64,000 nt of DNA from NCBI RefSeq assembly GCF_024494355.1, contig NZ_JAKNQY010000009.1, positions 1 through 64,000 of the forward strand. The letters are read 5' to 3'. The stretch comes from Pseudomonas sp. Q11. Lineage in GTDB: Bacteria > Pseudomonadota > Gammaproteobacteria > Pseudomonadales > Pseudomonadaceae. Made by a program: the position numbers and the translations under genes. The notes beneath the pieces are model-generated. The model saw nothing but the letters and a program-made list of their open reading frames with translations. It did no database searches and had not been told where the DNA came from. This document shows, one piece after another, positions 25,996 through 35,807 of this stretch; within the stretch, counting starts at the first letter, position 1, and each line of letters starts with the position of its first letter.

Positions 25996-27216
25996 ATGGA
26001 AGGCTTTCATGATCCTATTAGGCATTTAAAATATCTTCGGCAATCTTTGTCACAAGATAATGAATCAATCGGCTTTTTTTTATCTGCGGGGTGTCCTCTC
26101 TCAGTAAGTATGCCAACAGATGAATGGCCATTAATCCCTGATGTAGCAAACCTTACAAAATACATTAACAGTCAGTTGGTGGAAGACGCTCAATATAAAA
26201 TTCTTTTGGCTGAGCTAGTTAAGGCAGAACGAAATTCTGAAAATATAGAAGACACACTAAGCTTCTTAAGAAGTCTCTTAACTGTATCCAAAGGCGGAGA
26301 CGTTAGAGGTTTAAGTGAGTCTAGTCTTTTAGATCTTGAGAAAAAAATCTGCAAGATTATTGTTAAAAAAATTGATGTATTACTTCCAAGTCAAGACACT
26401 CCATATCACCAGCTGTGCAAGTGGATACGCTCTATAGACAGAAAAACTCCCGTCGAAATATTTACCACGAATTACGACTTGCTTATGGAACAATCACTTG
26501 AGGATCTTGAGGTCGAGTATTTCGATGGGTTCGTGGGTGCCCGTAGATCGTTTTTTGACTTGCGAGCTCTAGAAGACAATCTAATACCCGTTCACTGGTC
26601 TAGACTTTGGAAAATTCACGGATCAATTAACTGGTACAAGGAAGAAGTATCTGGCCAGAAGAAAGTCTATCGATCTTCGGAGATAAAGGAGGACGCGTCC
26701 CACCTGATTTATCCTTCGCACTTGAAGTATGAAGAAAGCCGGAAGATGCCTTACCTCGCACTCATAGATCAACTAAATAGATTTATTCGTAAAAAGTCGT
26801 CATTACTCATAATGTCAGGCTACTCATTTAATGACGGCCATTTAAATGACACCATAATAAACGCTCTAAAAGCAAACCCTACAGCGATGGTGCTGGCGCT
26901 GATGTATGGAGATTTCGAAGATCAGCTTCCTGACGGGTTGGCGAAAGAAAAGTACCCTGAGGCATATCGACTAGCAAAAAACCAGCACAATCTAAATATT
27001 TGGACATTCAATAAGGCCATTATTGGTACAAACCCAGGGCGGTGGTCTCTATTTCCTGAAAACGACGATGCTGACCTGGATATCAGAGCATTTATTACTT
27101 CTACCAAGATTGATGACTCATCAGGCAAGACAGAGCACATTATCAAGCTTGGTGACTTTGCTGTCTTTACGAGCTTTTTGAAAAGGATAATCGGCTCAGC
27201 ATCAGGGGAAAGTTAA
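25996..27216 (+). CDS. SIR2-like NADase, effector of a SIR2-HerA defence system
   Basis: A 406-aa SIR2-fold protein. The NAD-binding and catalytic elements are FFLSAGCPLS (residues 27-36, the GAG-S position), IFTTNYDLLME (about 154-164), WKIHGSINW (about 204-212, catalytic His) and MSGYSFNDGHLNDTI (about 273-287). Known SIR2-HerA pairs deplete NAD+ on phage infection and cause abortive infection; the role here is inferred from that. ATG 25996 follows GGGGAAC. The stop overlaps the HerA start by one base (TAATG), so the two are coupled. AT-rich. Confidence 0.88.
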   Translation: MEGFHDPIRHLKYLRQSLSQDNESIGFFLSAGCPLSVSMPTDEWPLIPDVANLTKYINSQLVEDAQYKILLAELVKAERNSENIEDTLSFLRSLLTVSKGGDVRGLSESSLLDLEKKICKIIVKKIDVLLPSQDTPYHQLCKWIRSIDRKTPVEIFTTNYDLLMEQSLEDLEVEYFDGFVGARRSFFDLRALEDNLIPVHWSRLWKIHGSINWYKEEVSGQKKVYRSSEIKEDASHLIYPSHLKYEESRKMPYLALIDQLNRFIRKKSSLLIMSGYSFNDGHLNDTIINALKANPTAMVLALMYGDFEDQLPDGLAKEKYPEAYRLAKNQHNLNIWTFNKAIIGTNPGRWSLFPENDDADLDIRAFITSTKIDDSSGKTEHIIKLGDFAVFTSFLKRIIGSASGES

Positions 27217-29087
27217 TGGCCAGCAAAGAAACCTACTTGGGCGATGTCCAAGATGTAAACGGGACGGCGGTTAGCATTTCATTATCCAAGCAGTCATTAA
27301 CAGGCTTCATTTATATCGACGGCCAAGGATATAGGGTCGGGCAGATTGGTAGTTTTGTAAGAATACCCATAGGCTTTTCTGATTTATTCGGAATTGTCAG
27401 TCAAGTAGGTGCAAGCGCTGTACCTGAAAATAAAAACAGCATTGACGATCAAAGTAATAGGTGGATGAGAATCCAGCTTGTCGGTGAGGGTCAAAGAAAT
27501 GGTTCATTTCAACGAGGTCTATCACAGTACCCCACCATTGGGGATGAGGTTCATTTAGTATCCGAAAAGGAGCTAAAAACAATTTATGGCCGTCCAGATC
27601 GACCATATTTCGTAAAGCTGGGTCATATCTCAAACGCTGAATCTATACCGGCCCTGATTGACATTAATAAGCTTGTCACTCGTCACTCCGCTATCGTTGG
27701 TACGACAGGATCTGGTAAGTCCACAACGGTGGCAAGCATTATGAATGCGCTGTCCGACACTGAGAAATACCCTTCTTCGCGAATTATTATGCTCGATTTA
27801 CATGGGGAGTATGGTTCTGCCCTTAAAGACAAGGCTGACATCTTCAAAATAAACTCATTTAAGTCGTCTAAACTCGCAGAGAGCGAGCTGCGAATTCCAT
27901 TCTGGGCGCTAAATTTTGATGAGTTATGCGAAATTAGCTTTGGCGAGTTCAGCAACGAGAAAGAAAAAAACGTTGTTATGGAACGAGTTCATAAACTTAA
28001 AGCCGAGTCGATCGCGAAACACCCAAGAACTGGCGCGTCACTTGATTCGGTTAGTGTTGATTCCCCTATTCCTTTTAGTATTCACCATTTGTGGTACGAC
28101 CTTTTCATCGAGACATTTGCAACTTACTACAAAGGCCGTCCAGGAAAGCCGATGGATAATCTTGCCTTTGAACTCGACCCCGCTGGCAAGGAGCTAAGAG
28201 GAAATCCCGCTGCTGGGATACCTCCAATATTCAAGAATATCGTTACCGAGGCCAATGAGGAGAAAATCAACTATCTGCCAGGCTCATTGAGCATCGGGAA
28301 AAATGTTTTGCTGCTCGGCACAAAACTTCGAATACCTAGGTATGACTTTATATTTCGTCCCGGCGATTGGATGCCGGAAGCAGACGGTTCAGTAGTGACT
28401 GATCTAGACAAATTACTTGAGAGTTGGATTGGCAGAAAATCGATATCTATCTTAGATTTATCTGGCGTCCCCCCAGATATATTGCAAACCACTATAGGGG
28501 CGGTACTAAGGATACTGTATGAAGCTCTTTTTTGGGCAAGAAACCTATCTCAAGGTGGCAGGCACCGTCCTTTATTAATTGTCATGGAGGAAGCGCATAT
28601 ATATCTCAATGACAGTTTCAAAGGTATGGCTTCTAAAATTGTACAGCGGATAGTAAAAGAGGGGCGAAAATACGGTATAGGCGCAATGATCGTCAGCCAA
28701 CGTCCGTCTGAAATAGACCCTACAATTCTTTCTCAATGCGGGACTTTTTTTGCTCTTAGATTGACCAATTCGACAGATCGCGCGCACATCACCTCTGCAC
28801 TCTCAGACAATCTGGATGGATTGACTAGTATGCTGCCCATCTTGAGGACAGGGGAGGCGATTATCTTAGGCGAGGCGGTAAAGCTTCCTATGAGGACCTC
28901 TATTCTAGCTCCTCCGAAAAATCGACGACCAGATAGCCAAGATCCTATAGTTTACGATGAGTTTCCTATCGATGAATCTCTTTCTCCCGGTGGATGGGGA
29001 ATAAAAATGGAGGACAATCCTAACTATGAAGAACTAGTAGAAACATGGCGAGCTCAGAACCCCCGAATTGATAAGGTAAAACCTTAG
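27216..29087 (+). CDS. HerA-like hexameric ATPase/helicase of the SIR2-HerA system
   Basis: At 623 aa it is full-length for a HerA/FtsK-like ATPase (DUF87). An N-terminal HAS-barrel-like region (first ~120 residues) precedes Walker A (VGTTGSGKSTT, about 160-170). Walker B is LLIVMEEAHIYL (about 452-463), and RPSEIDPTILSQCGTFFALRLTN contains the sensor/arginine-finger region. In described systems the HerA hexamer assembles with SIR2 and is required for defence. Coupled to the SIR2 gene upstream, with the KTSC gene 8 bp downstream, so a three-gene operon is likely. Confidence 0.9.
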   Translation: MASKETYLGDVQDVNGTAVSISLSKQSLTGFIYIDGQGYRVGQIGSFVRIPIGFSDLFGIVSQVGASAVPENKNSIDDQSNRWMRIQLVGEGQRNGSFQRGLSQYPTIGDEVHLVSEKELKTIYGRPDRPYFVKLGHISNAESIPALIDINKLVTRHSAIVGTTGSGKSTTVASIMNALSDTEKYPSSRIIMLDLHGEYGSALKDKADIFKINSFKSSKLAESELRIPFWALNFDELCEISFGEFSNEKEKNVVMERVHKLKAESIAKHPRTGASLDSVSVDSPIPFSIHHLWYDLFIETFATYYKGRPGKPMDNLAFELDPAGKELRGNPAAGIPPIFKNIVTEANEEKINYLPGSLSIGKNVLLLGTKLRIPRYDFIFRPGDWMPEADGSVVTDLDKLLESWIGRKSISILDLSGVPPDILQTTIGAVLRILYEALFWARNLSQGGRHRPLLIVMEEAHIYLNDSFKGMASKIVQRIVKEGRKYGIGAMIVSQRPSEIDPTILSQCGTFFALRLTNSTDRAHITSALSDNLDGLTSMLPILRTGEAIILGEAVKLPMRTSILAPPKNRRPDSQDPIVYDEFPIDESLSPGGWGIKMEDNPNYEELVETWRAQNPRIDKVKP

Positions 29088-29095
29088 GAGTAATT

Positions 29096-29305
29096 ATGGA
29101 ACGAAGCCCGGTGTCATCTTCAAACGTAGAGTCTGTAGGCTACGATGAAGACAGTGAAACTTTAGAGGTGGAGTTTAAAAATGGTACGCTTTACCAATAC
29201 TTCGATGTACCACAAAGCGTCTTCAATGGGTTGGTAAATGCCGACTCGGTTGGAGGTTACCTCGCCGAAAATATTAAAGGCGTGTATAGATATTCTCGCG
29301 TTTGA
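29096..29305 (+). CDS. KTSC-domain protein
   Basis: A 69-aa protein made almost wholly of a KTSC domain: SSNVESVGYDEDSETLEVEFKNGTLYQYFDVPQSVFNGL, then a C-terminal SVGGYLAENIKGVYRY. The domain is small and beta-rich, of unknown molecular function, and occurs alone or fused to lysyl-tRNA synthetase and nuclease-like proteins. Its TAGGAG ribosome site and 8-bp gap from herA make it the third gene of the defence operon. It might regulate or tune the SIR2-HerA complex, which is speculation. Confidence 0.8.
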   Translation: MERSPVSSSNVESVGYDEDSETLEVEFKNGTLYQYFDVPQSVFNGLVNADSVGGYLAENIKGVYRYSRV

Positions 29306-29695
29306 ATAAGCATCAAAATGGAGTGGAGTTCTCGTCTGGCTATATGAATAAGTACGCGGACATCCACTCTAACAATGAGCTTTCCCTACGCCCGAGCAGA
29401 AATATTCGTCCTTCATCCTTGGACCCTCTGCTTCAACGCTTCACCGCGGGCATTGACCTTAGCGTCGCTGCGCCTAACGTAAACAATATGCAGGCGCTGT
29501 GAATCGCCCTTCATTTTGTAGGCGGCGATTGACTGCTTTTGGCCGACTGCTGCCCTTCGCGAAGGGCAGCTTAGGGTCGAAAGTTTCCGGTCACGAACGT
29601 CTGTTTCCGACAACAGCTATTTGCTTTAAGGCCACAAGCCTCTAAAGGCGCCGGCAGCACCCATGCCGACGATATTGTTGGGATCATCACGTTCG
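29306..29695. repeat. Intergenic stretch with a perfect palindrome
   Basis: GCTGCCCTTCGCGAAGGGCAGC at 29549-29570 is a 22-bp perfect palindrome in repeat-like DNA (TTTTGGCCGACTGCTGCCC context). It marks the right side of the AT-rich island. A frame at 29302-29502 overlaps the KTSC stop and has no ribosome site; I do not call it. Confidence 0.45.
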
Positions 29696-29995
29696 TCAGT
29701 CCTGAAAGCTGCCCCCCTCAATATGGTAGACCGTCGGCTCTTCCGAAAAATATTCCTCCAAGCCCATCATGAACAGCCGATGGTCTTCACTCGCTTCGAA
29801 GCCCGGTGTGTGATCCTCAAGTGAAGCCCAGCGCACGATCAGGTTGAATTGCTGGGGGGTTTCAATCCCTTGCGCTAGCAAGTGGCCGCCGTAACCCTTT
29901 GCACGGGTGAGCAAAGGGGCGACCTCGGCAAATGCGTGTCTGAACGCTTCAATGCGTTCTTTGTGAACGGGGAGCAGAGCGATTTCATAAATCAT
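29696..29995 (-). CDS. ABM-family (antibiotic biosynthesis monooxygenase-like) protein
   Basis: A 99-aa dimeric alpha-beta barrel protein: MIYEIALLPVHKERIEAFRHAFAEV...FNLIVRWASLEDHTPGFEASEDHRLFM. The W-x-S-x-E-D-H motif near residue 56 is typical of the ABM superfamily, which includes quinol monooxygenases and many stress-related proteins. It is GC-rich like the core genome, and just upstream of the island's right edge. It lies 38 bp after the oxidoreductase gene on the same strand, so it could be the third gene of the ArsR unit. Confidence 0.78.
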   Translation of the reverse strand: MIYEIALLPVHKERIEAFRHAFAEVAPLLTRAKGYGGHLLAQGIETPQQFNLIVRWASLEDHTPGFEASEDHRLFMMGLEEYFSEEPTVYHIEGGSFQD

Positions 29996-30033
29996 GGCAT
30001 TCCTCCAACAAGCTCAGTTGATTAAGTATGCAC

Positions 30034-31008
<975 letters not shown>

Positions 31009-31035
31009 GGTAAATCCTCGCATCTATAAAATTGA

Positions 31036-31055
31036 ATATCGAGATATCTCGATAT
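31036..31055. promoter_or_regulatory. Candidate ArsR operator 1 (oxidoreductase promoter)
   Basis: ATATCGAGATATCTCGATAT is a perfect 20-bp palindrome between the arsR-type gene and the oxidoreductase gene, 28 bp before the latter's start. Confidence 0.75.
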
Positions 31056-31070
31056 GTTACGGTAAAAAAA

Positions 31071-31373
31071 TTACAGATCTTTCCCTATGATCTCGGCAAG
31101 CGCGCTGATAGTTGCTTCATTGCGCTTGTAGTAGGTCCACTGACCGATACGCCTGACTTCGACCAGGCCCACTCGTTGCAACGTGGCAAGATAACCAGAC
31201 ACCGTTGACTGCGACAGTCCGATACCCTCTTGAATACTGCTGACGCAGACGCCGACCGTGAGAACGTCACCCTCATCCTGTGGAGGGAAGTTCTTTACGG
31301 GATCCTTCAAACCTTTCAGGATTTGAAGGCGCGTAGGGTTTGAGAGGGCTTTGAATATTTCGATCAGTTCCAT
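31071..31373 (-). CDS. ArsR-family repressor
   Basis: A 100-aa winged-helix repressor (FKALSNPTRLQILKGL, then the recognition region IGLSQSTVSGYLATLQRVGLVEVRRIGQWTYYKRN). Only one Cys (VGVCVSS) is present and there is no metal-binding CxC, so it may sense oxidants or electrophiles rather than metals. Related 20-bp palindromes lie on both sides of it: before its own start and before the downstream oxidoreductase gene, so autoregulation and shared control are likely. Confidence 0.88.
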   Translation of the reverse strand: MELIEIFKALSNPTRLQILKGLKDPVKNFPPQDEGDVLTVGVCVSSIQEGIGLSQSTVSGYLATLQRVGLVEVRRIGQWTYYKRNEATISALAEIIGKDL

Positions 31374-31382
31374 GCGCCTAGA

Positions 31383-31402
31383 ATATCGAGATTTAGCGAT
31401 AT
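31383..31402. promoter_or_regulatory. Candidate ArsR operator 2 (arsR promoter)
   Basis: ATATCGAGATTTAGCGATAT has the same outer arms as operator 1 (ATATCG/CGATAT) with an imperfect centre, 10 bp upstream of the arsR-type start. Confidence 0.7.
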
Positions 31403-31570
31403 GTCAATGCAAGAGATGAGAATAATTTTGAGGCTCCAGCTGCCATCGGTTTCGTCGGCCAGACCGAGTGGCTGCCTCTAGCCGAATGCAGCCTCTCGGA
31501 GCGTTTGGGGAAATCGCCTTTTACGTGTTTTCACACAGCTTGCGACGGCGCCTTTTTTATCGTGGCAACT

Positions 31571-33970
31571 TCAGAAATCAACGGTGGCCGACACTTTTAG
31601 CGTGCTCGGCGCACCTTGGGTCAGATAGCCACCGTTGGCGGAGGCCCAGTAGTTCTCGTCGGCGACGTTCTCCAGCATCGCGTTGAAGGTCAGCGCGCGG
31701 CCCTCCAGTTGCATCCGATAACGCGCGCCGAGGTCGACACGGGTCCAGGCGGGGATGCTGTATTCGTTGGCGCTGTCGACGAACTGGCCGCCGGTGCGCA
31801 ACAGCAGGCCGTTCAGACTCAGCCCGGGCAAACCGGGCACATCCCAGTCGGCGCCCAGATTGAACTGGAACTTCGGCACACCCACCGCCTGATTGCCATC
31901 GTCGCGGCCGCCGGCGGTGCCGCGCAGCTCGGCTTTGGTCCAGGTGGCGCCGCTCAGCAGGCGCAGGCCGTCCAGCGGCTCGCCGAACAGGCTCAGTTCC
32001 ACGCCGCGATTGCGCTGCTCGGCGTCCACCCGGTAGTAGCCGTCGCCGCCGAGCACGCCCTGCGGCTGCTCGATGCGGAACAGGCTGAGGCTGCCGCCGA
32101 AGGTTCCCCAGTCGAGCTTGGCGCCCATCTCGGTCTGTTTGGAGCGATAGGGCGCGAACATCTCGCCGTTGTTGAGCGCGGCGGCCGGCGCGGTCGCACC
32201 CTGCTGCAGAGACTCGACGCGGTTGGCATAGAGCGACAGGAACTCGGTGGGCTTGATCACAAGCCCATAAGCCGGCGTGGTGATGCTTTCCTGATAGTTG
32301 GAGGTGCGGGCACCGCTGGCCGCACTCCAGGCATCGGAGCTGATGGACTGGCGACGCACGCCCAGCGTCAGCAGCACGCGGTCGTCGAGCAAGCCCAGGG
32401 TGTCGGACACCGCCAGGCTGCGGTTCTGCACCTTGGCGGTGGTGTCCGGGTCGTGGATATCGCCGGAGATGCTGGTGGCCGGCGGCTCGGCGATGGGCTG
32501 GCCCTCATACAGATTGCCGAAGCCGCGACTGCCCGCCGCAGTGGACTCGAACGCGTTGCGCTTCTCCTGCCAGATGCCGTTGGCGGCCAGGTTGATGCGG
32601 TGGCTGACCGGCCCGGTCGTGAGTTCGCCGCGCAGCCCCGTGACGGCGCTCAGGGTCTCCTGGTCCAGCGGCGAATAGAGGCGCCCGATGCGTGCGTCGC
32701 CGTTCGCGCCGTAGACGTAGTTGGAGGCGTAGATACCGTTCTCCCGCGTGTATTTGCCGCCTGCGCTCAGGTATGCGGTCCAAGTGGGCGACAGGTCGTA
32801 CTCGGCGCTGAACATGCCATAGGTGTCTTCGAGCTGCGACCAGCTCCAGGGTTGCGCGTAGTTGTGGTCGGAGTCTGGTGCCGACGGCGTCTTGCCGTTG
32901 AGTGTGCTGGTAGGCCCCGTCGTGGTCAGATAGACCACCGAGCGCCCCTCATTGACCCGTTGTTTCTGGTAACCGAAATCCGCAGACAGTCGCAGACGGT
33001 CGCCACGGTAGTCCAGGCCAAGGGTGGCCAGACTGAAGCGCGAGTGCTCATCGTCCACCGCTGTCTCGCCCTCGCGCTGGGCCAGGTTCACCCGCACGCC
33101 GAATTGGTTTTCCTCGCCGAAGCGCTGGCCCAGGTCGAGATGCCCGCCTACTCGGCTGTCGCTGGCATAGTTCAGGGTAGCGCTGCGCGTGGGGGTGTCC
33201 TCGGCACGCTTGGAGACCACGTTGATCGCCCCGCCGACACCGCTGCCCGACGGCGACACGCCATTGACAAAGGCGTTGGCCCCCTTGAACACCTCGACCC
33301 GCTCGACCGACTCGGTGGAGATGATCTGTCGGGGCAGAACGCCGTACAGCCCGTTGAAGGCAATATCGTCGCTGAACAGCTGGAACCCGCGCACAACGAA
33401 CACCTGGGAGAAGTTGCCGAAGCCGAACGACTGACGCACGCCCGGATCGCTGGCCAGCACATCGGCCAGGGTCTGCGCCTGGCGCGTCTCGATCAGCTCG
33501 GAGGTGTAACTGGAGAAGGCGAAGGGCACATCTTGCATGTCCTGGTTGCCCAGCACGCCGATGCGGGCGCCCCGCGCCGTCTGCCCGCCGGCGTACTCGG
33601 CCGGCAGGTCGACACGGCCGTCGGCGAGCCCGCTGATGGTGGTCGAGCCCAGCTCCAACACACCTTGCTCGGGCAGCGGCACCAGCGTGATGGTGCCGTC
33701 GTCGCCGGCCTGAAAGGTCAGGCCACTGCCCTCCAACAACCGCTGCAGGCCGTCGACCACCGAATAGTCGCCCTTGAGCGCCTGCGCCACGCCGCTGCCA
33801 CGGGTCAGGCCGGCGTCATAGAGCAGACGTACGTCGGCCTGCTCGGCGAAATCGATGAGCGCCGCGTCGAGCCGCTGAGCAGGCACGTCGAGCTCGACGG
33901 CTTGCGCCTGTGCGGCAGCCATGGCCAGAGGAAGAACGGCTAGCGCCGCGAGGAAGGGTGTCGACCGCAT
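31571..33970 (-). CDS. TonB-dependent siderophore receptor with signalling domain
   Basis: An outer-membrane receptor of 799 aa from ATG 33970. After a signal peptide (FLAALAVLPLAMAAAQAQA) comes an STN domain (residues about 25-100, LDVPAQRLDAALIDFAEQADVRLLYD), the hallmark of receptors that signal inward through FecR. The plug follows (DVPFAFSSYTSELIETRQAQTLADVLASDPGVRQ, with VFVVRGF), then the 22-strand barrel ending in a C-terminal Phe (VSATVDF). It resembles FhuE/FoxA/FpvA-type receptors; the siderophore is unknown. It lies 130 bp after fecR and is the likely target of the FecI sigma factor. Confidence 0.92.
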   Translation of the reverse strand: MRSTPFLAALAVLPLAMAAAQAQAVELDVPAQRLDAALIDFAEQADVRLLYDAGLTRGSGVAQALKGDYSVVDGLQRLLEGSGLTFQAGDDGTITLVPLPEQGVLELGSTTISGLADGRVDLPAEYAGGQTARGARIGVLGNQDMQDVPFAFSSYTSELIETRQAQTLADVLASDPGVRQSFGFGNFSQVFVVRGFQLFSDDIAFNGLYGVLPRQIISTESVERVEVFKGANAFVNGVSPSGSGVGGAINVVSKRAEDTPTRSATLNYASDSRVGGHLDLGQRFGEENQFGVRVNLAQREGETAVDDEHSRFSLATLGLDYRGDRLRLSADFGYQKQRVNEGRSVVYLTTTGPTSTLNGKTPSAPDSDHNYAQPWSWSQLEDTYGMFSAEYDLSPTWTAYLSAGGKYTRENGIYASNYVYGANGDARIGRLYSPLDQETLSAVTGLRGELTTGPVSHRINLAANGIWQEKRNAFESTAAGSRGFGNLYEGQPIAEPPATSISGDIHDPDTTAKVQNRSLAVSDTLGLLDDRVLLTLGVRRQSISSDAWSAASGARTSNYQESITTPAYGLVIKPTEFLSLYANRVESLQQGATAPAAALNNGEMFAPYRSKQTEMGAKLDWGTFGGSLSLFRIEQPQGVLGGDGYYRVDAEQRNRGVELSLFGEPLDGLRLLSGATWTKAELRGTAGGRDDGNQAVGVPKFQFNLGADWDVPGLPGLSLNGLLLRTGGQFVDSANEYSIPAWTRVDLGARYRMQLEGRALTFNAMLENVADENYWASANGGYLTQGAPSTLKVSATVDF

Positions 33971-34100
33971 GCTGATGTCCTTGGCTATCAATGCGAAGAA
34001 GTCGCATTTGCAGGAACAGAAGACGAAGGCGCCGATGATTTCTGAACCATCGCCGCTTAAATATTTTCTGTTTTCTTGAAAGCCTAGGCGCGGCGCGGTC

Positions 34101-35027
34101 TCAGCGGCGTGACGCGACCAGAATCAACCCCGGCAGGCGCACCAGACGCACAGGCAAGGTGGTTTCGACGGCCCTTAATACCGCCTGTGGATCGTCAAGG
34201 GCGAACACGCCGGTCACCTGTACCCTGCGAGCGGCTTCGTCGACAAACAGCACTCGCACAGACTGGCTGCGCTCAAGCTCGGCGAATACTTGCTCCAGTG
34301 GCCGGTCGCGGAATATCAGCTTGCCGCGCTGCCAGCCCAAGCGCTGGCGCGCATCCAATGCCTGCGGCGCCTGCAGCTCCCCGCCGCGCCACTGCACCTG
34401 CTGCCCGCCGACCACCGCCAGCGGCTCGCGCCCCTCGCTGAAGGCCAACACTCGGCCTTCGCTGACCGCGAGGTCGACACCGCCCTCCTCCAGACGCACA
34501 TCAAAGCGCGTGCCGGTGACGCGTATGCGCGCCTCGCCGGCACTGACAGTGAACGGCCGAGCCGGATCATGGGCTACCTGGAAATCCGCCTCGCCACGGT
34601 ACAGCCTGACCTCGCGGCGACCGTCGACAAACTGCCAGTCCAGCGCCGAATCGCCGTTGAGGGTCAACAGCGAACCATCCGCCAGACGCAACTCGCGCAC
34701 CTCGCCCGGCTGGGTGCTGATATCGGCATACAGGCCAATCCAGGTGCCACGCGGTAGCCATAGGGCGAGCAACAGCATCGCGGCGCAGGCCAGCGGAGTC
34801 GCCCAACGTCGATAGCGACGCATCACGCGCACCTGAGGCTGCTCGGCCGGACGTTCTAGCTGGCCGAGCAACGACCAGAGCCCTTCCACCTCACGCAACG
34901 CCTGCTCGTGCTCGGGCGCCGCCTGGCGCCAGGCCCGCGCGGCATCGCGATCGGCCGCGGTGGCGCTACCAGAATGCAGCAGCACGTGCCATTGTCGGGC
35001 CTGATCGAGAATCGACGGATGAGTCAC
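34101..35027 (-). CDS. FecR-type anti-sigma regulator
   Basis: A 308-aa inner-membrane signal transducer. The N-terminal cytoplasmic region binds the sigma factor (QARQWHVLLHSGSATAADRDAARAWRQAAPEHEQALREVEGLW). One TM helix (ATPLACAAMLLLALWLP, about 76-92) is followed by the periplasmic FecR domain (GEVRELRLADGSLLTLNGDSAL...FTVSAGEARIRVTGTRFDVRL) and a C-terminal STN-like segment. It starts with GTG overlapping the fecI stop (GTGA). It should relay siderophore-bound receptor status to FecI. Confidence 0.92.
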   Translation of the reverse strand: MTHPSILDQARQWHVLLHSGSATAADRDAARAWRQAAPEHEQALREVEGLWSLLGQLERPAEQPQVRVMRRYRRWATPLACAAMLLLALWLPRGTWIGLYADISTQPGEVRELRLADGSLLTLNGDSALDWQFVDGRREVRLYRGEADFQVAHDPARPFTVSAGEARIRVTGTRFDVRLEEGGVDLAVSEGRVLAFSEGREPLAVVGGQQVQWRGGELQAPQALDARQRLGWQRGKLIFRDRPLEQVFAELERSQSVRVLFVDEAARRVQVTGVFALDDPQAVLRAVETTLPVRLVRLPGLILVASRR

Positions 35028-35530
35028 GGCTGCGGGTCCATCTGCTGCTGGCAGTGTTCGAGGGCCTTCAAGATATAGCGTCCGGCCATACTTTCCGAGA
35101 CACCCAGGCGCTCGCCGATCTCACGCTGGGTCAGCCCGTCCAGGCGATTCCACAACAACGCCTGACGCAGATGCGGTGGCAAATCCTGGACTGCGCGCTG
35201 CAATAGCTCCAGGCGCTGGGCGTCGCTTGCCGCTCGCTCCGGACCAGGCTGGGCACTGACCAATTCGATGGATATCTCCTCCTCGACAGGGCGCGATTTT
35301 TGCTGACGGCGGTAGTCAATGATCAGGTTGCGCGCGATGCGATAGAGGAAAGCACGCAGATTACCGATCTCCTGCCCGGACTCACGCCGGCGAAAGCGCA
35401 ACCAAGTCTCCTGGCGCAGGTCGGCGGCCAGTTCTGCGCACTTCACCTGCCGTGTGAGGAAGCGCAGCAGTTCGCTCGAATGGCTCTCGAACTCGCCGTC
35501 GGCGGAATGAGGATCGGGTGGCCAGGACAC
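35024..35530 (-). CDS. FecI-type ECF sigma factor
   Basis: A 168-aa ECF sigma factor of the iron-starvation group. Region 2 (LRQETWLRFRRRESGQEIGNLRAFLYRIARNLIIDYRRQQ) and region 4 (DLPPHLRQALLWNRLDGLTQREIGERLGVSESMAGRYILKALEHC) are complete. It starts at GTG 35530 and shares a GTGA overlap with fecR. A Fur-box-like sequence lies about 40 bp upstream, so it is expected to be made under iron limitation and to drive the adjacent receptor. Confidence 0.92.
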   Translation of the reverse strand: MSWPPDPHSADGEFESHSSELLRFLTRQVKCAELAADLRQETWLRFRRRESGQEIGNLRAFLYRIARNLIIDYRRQQKSRPVEEEISIELVSAQPGPERAASDAQRLELLQRAVQDLPPHLRQALLWNRLDGLTQREIGERLGVSESMAGRYILKALEHCQQQMDPQP

Positions 35531-35568
35531 GGAAGCGACTCAAGCGAGTAGGAACTGCGAGAATATAT

Positions 35569-35587
35569 CAAATGATAATGACTTTCA
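35569..35587. promoter_or_regulatory. Fur box (candidate) before fecI
   Basis: CAAATGATAATGACTTTCA contains the GATAATGA core of the Fur consensus, in the fecI promoter region. 35590-35807 beyond it holds no recognised gene. Confidence 0.6.
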
Positions 35588-35807
35588 ATTAGTGCGACGT
35601 TTGCGACATTTCGTTGGTTATGACCAACAGTGGAACAATCAGGGGCAAACAATGGGGCTACGATATAGATCGTTATTGAGAGGCCACACTCTAGGCCAGA
35701 AGCGGCCAAACGATGGTCGCTGGGGCAGTGGCCACTACCTCATGTGACGTACTGAGGCTCTCACGACTAGCCGGTATTCCTTTTCTTTTATCAGCACTGC
35801 AGAGCGA

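Noticed and set aside
29302-29502. 66-aa frame after the KTSC gene
   Set aside because: TTG start overlapping the KTSC stop, no ribosome site, and the sequence turns into repeat-like DNA.
21000-29700. tRNA gene, integrase or direct repeats marking island ends
   Set aside because: None was found by eye; island limits are set only by base composition and gene content.
31616-33943. 775-aa open frame antisense to the TonB receptor gene
   Set aside because: Codon-shadow of a GC-rich gene; no family motifs, whereas the opposite strand has STN, plug and barrel signatures.
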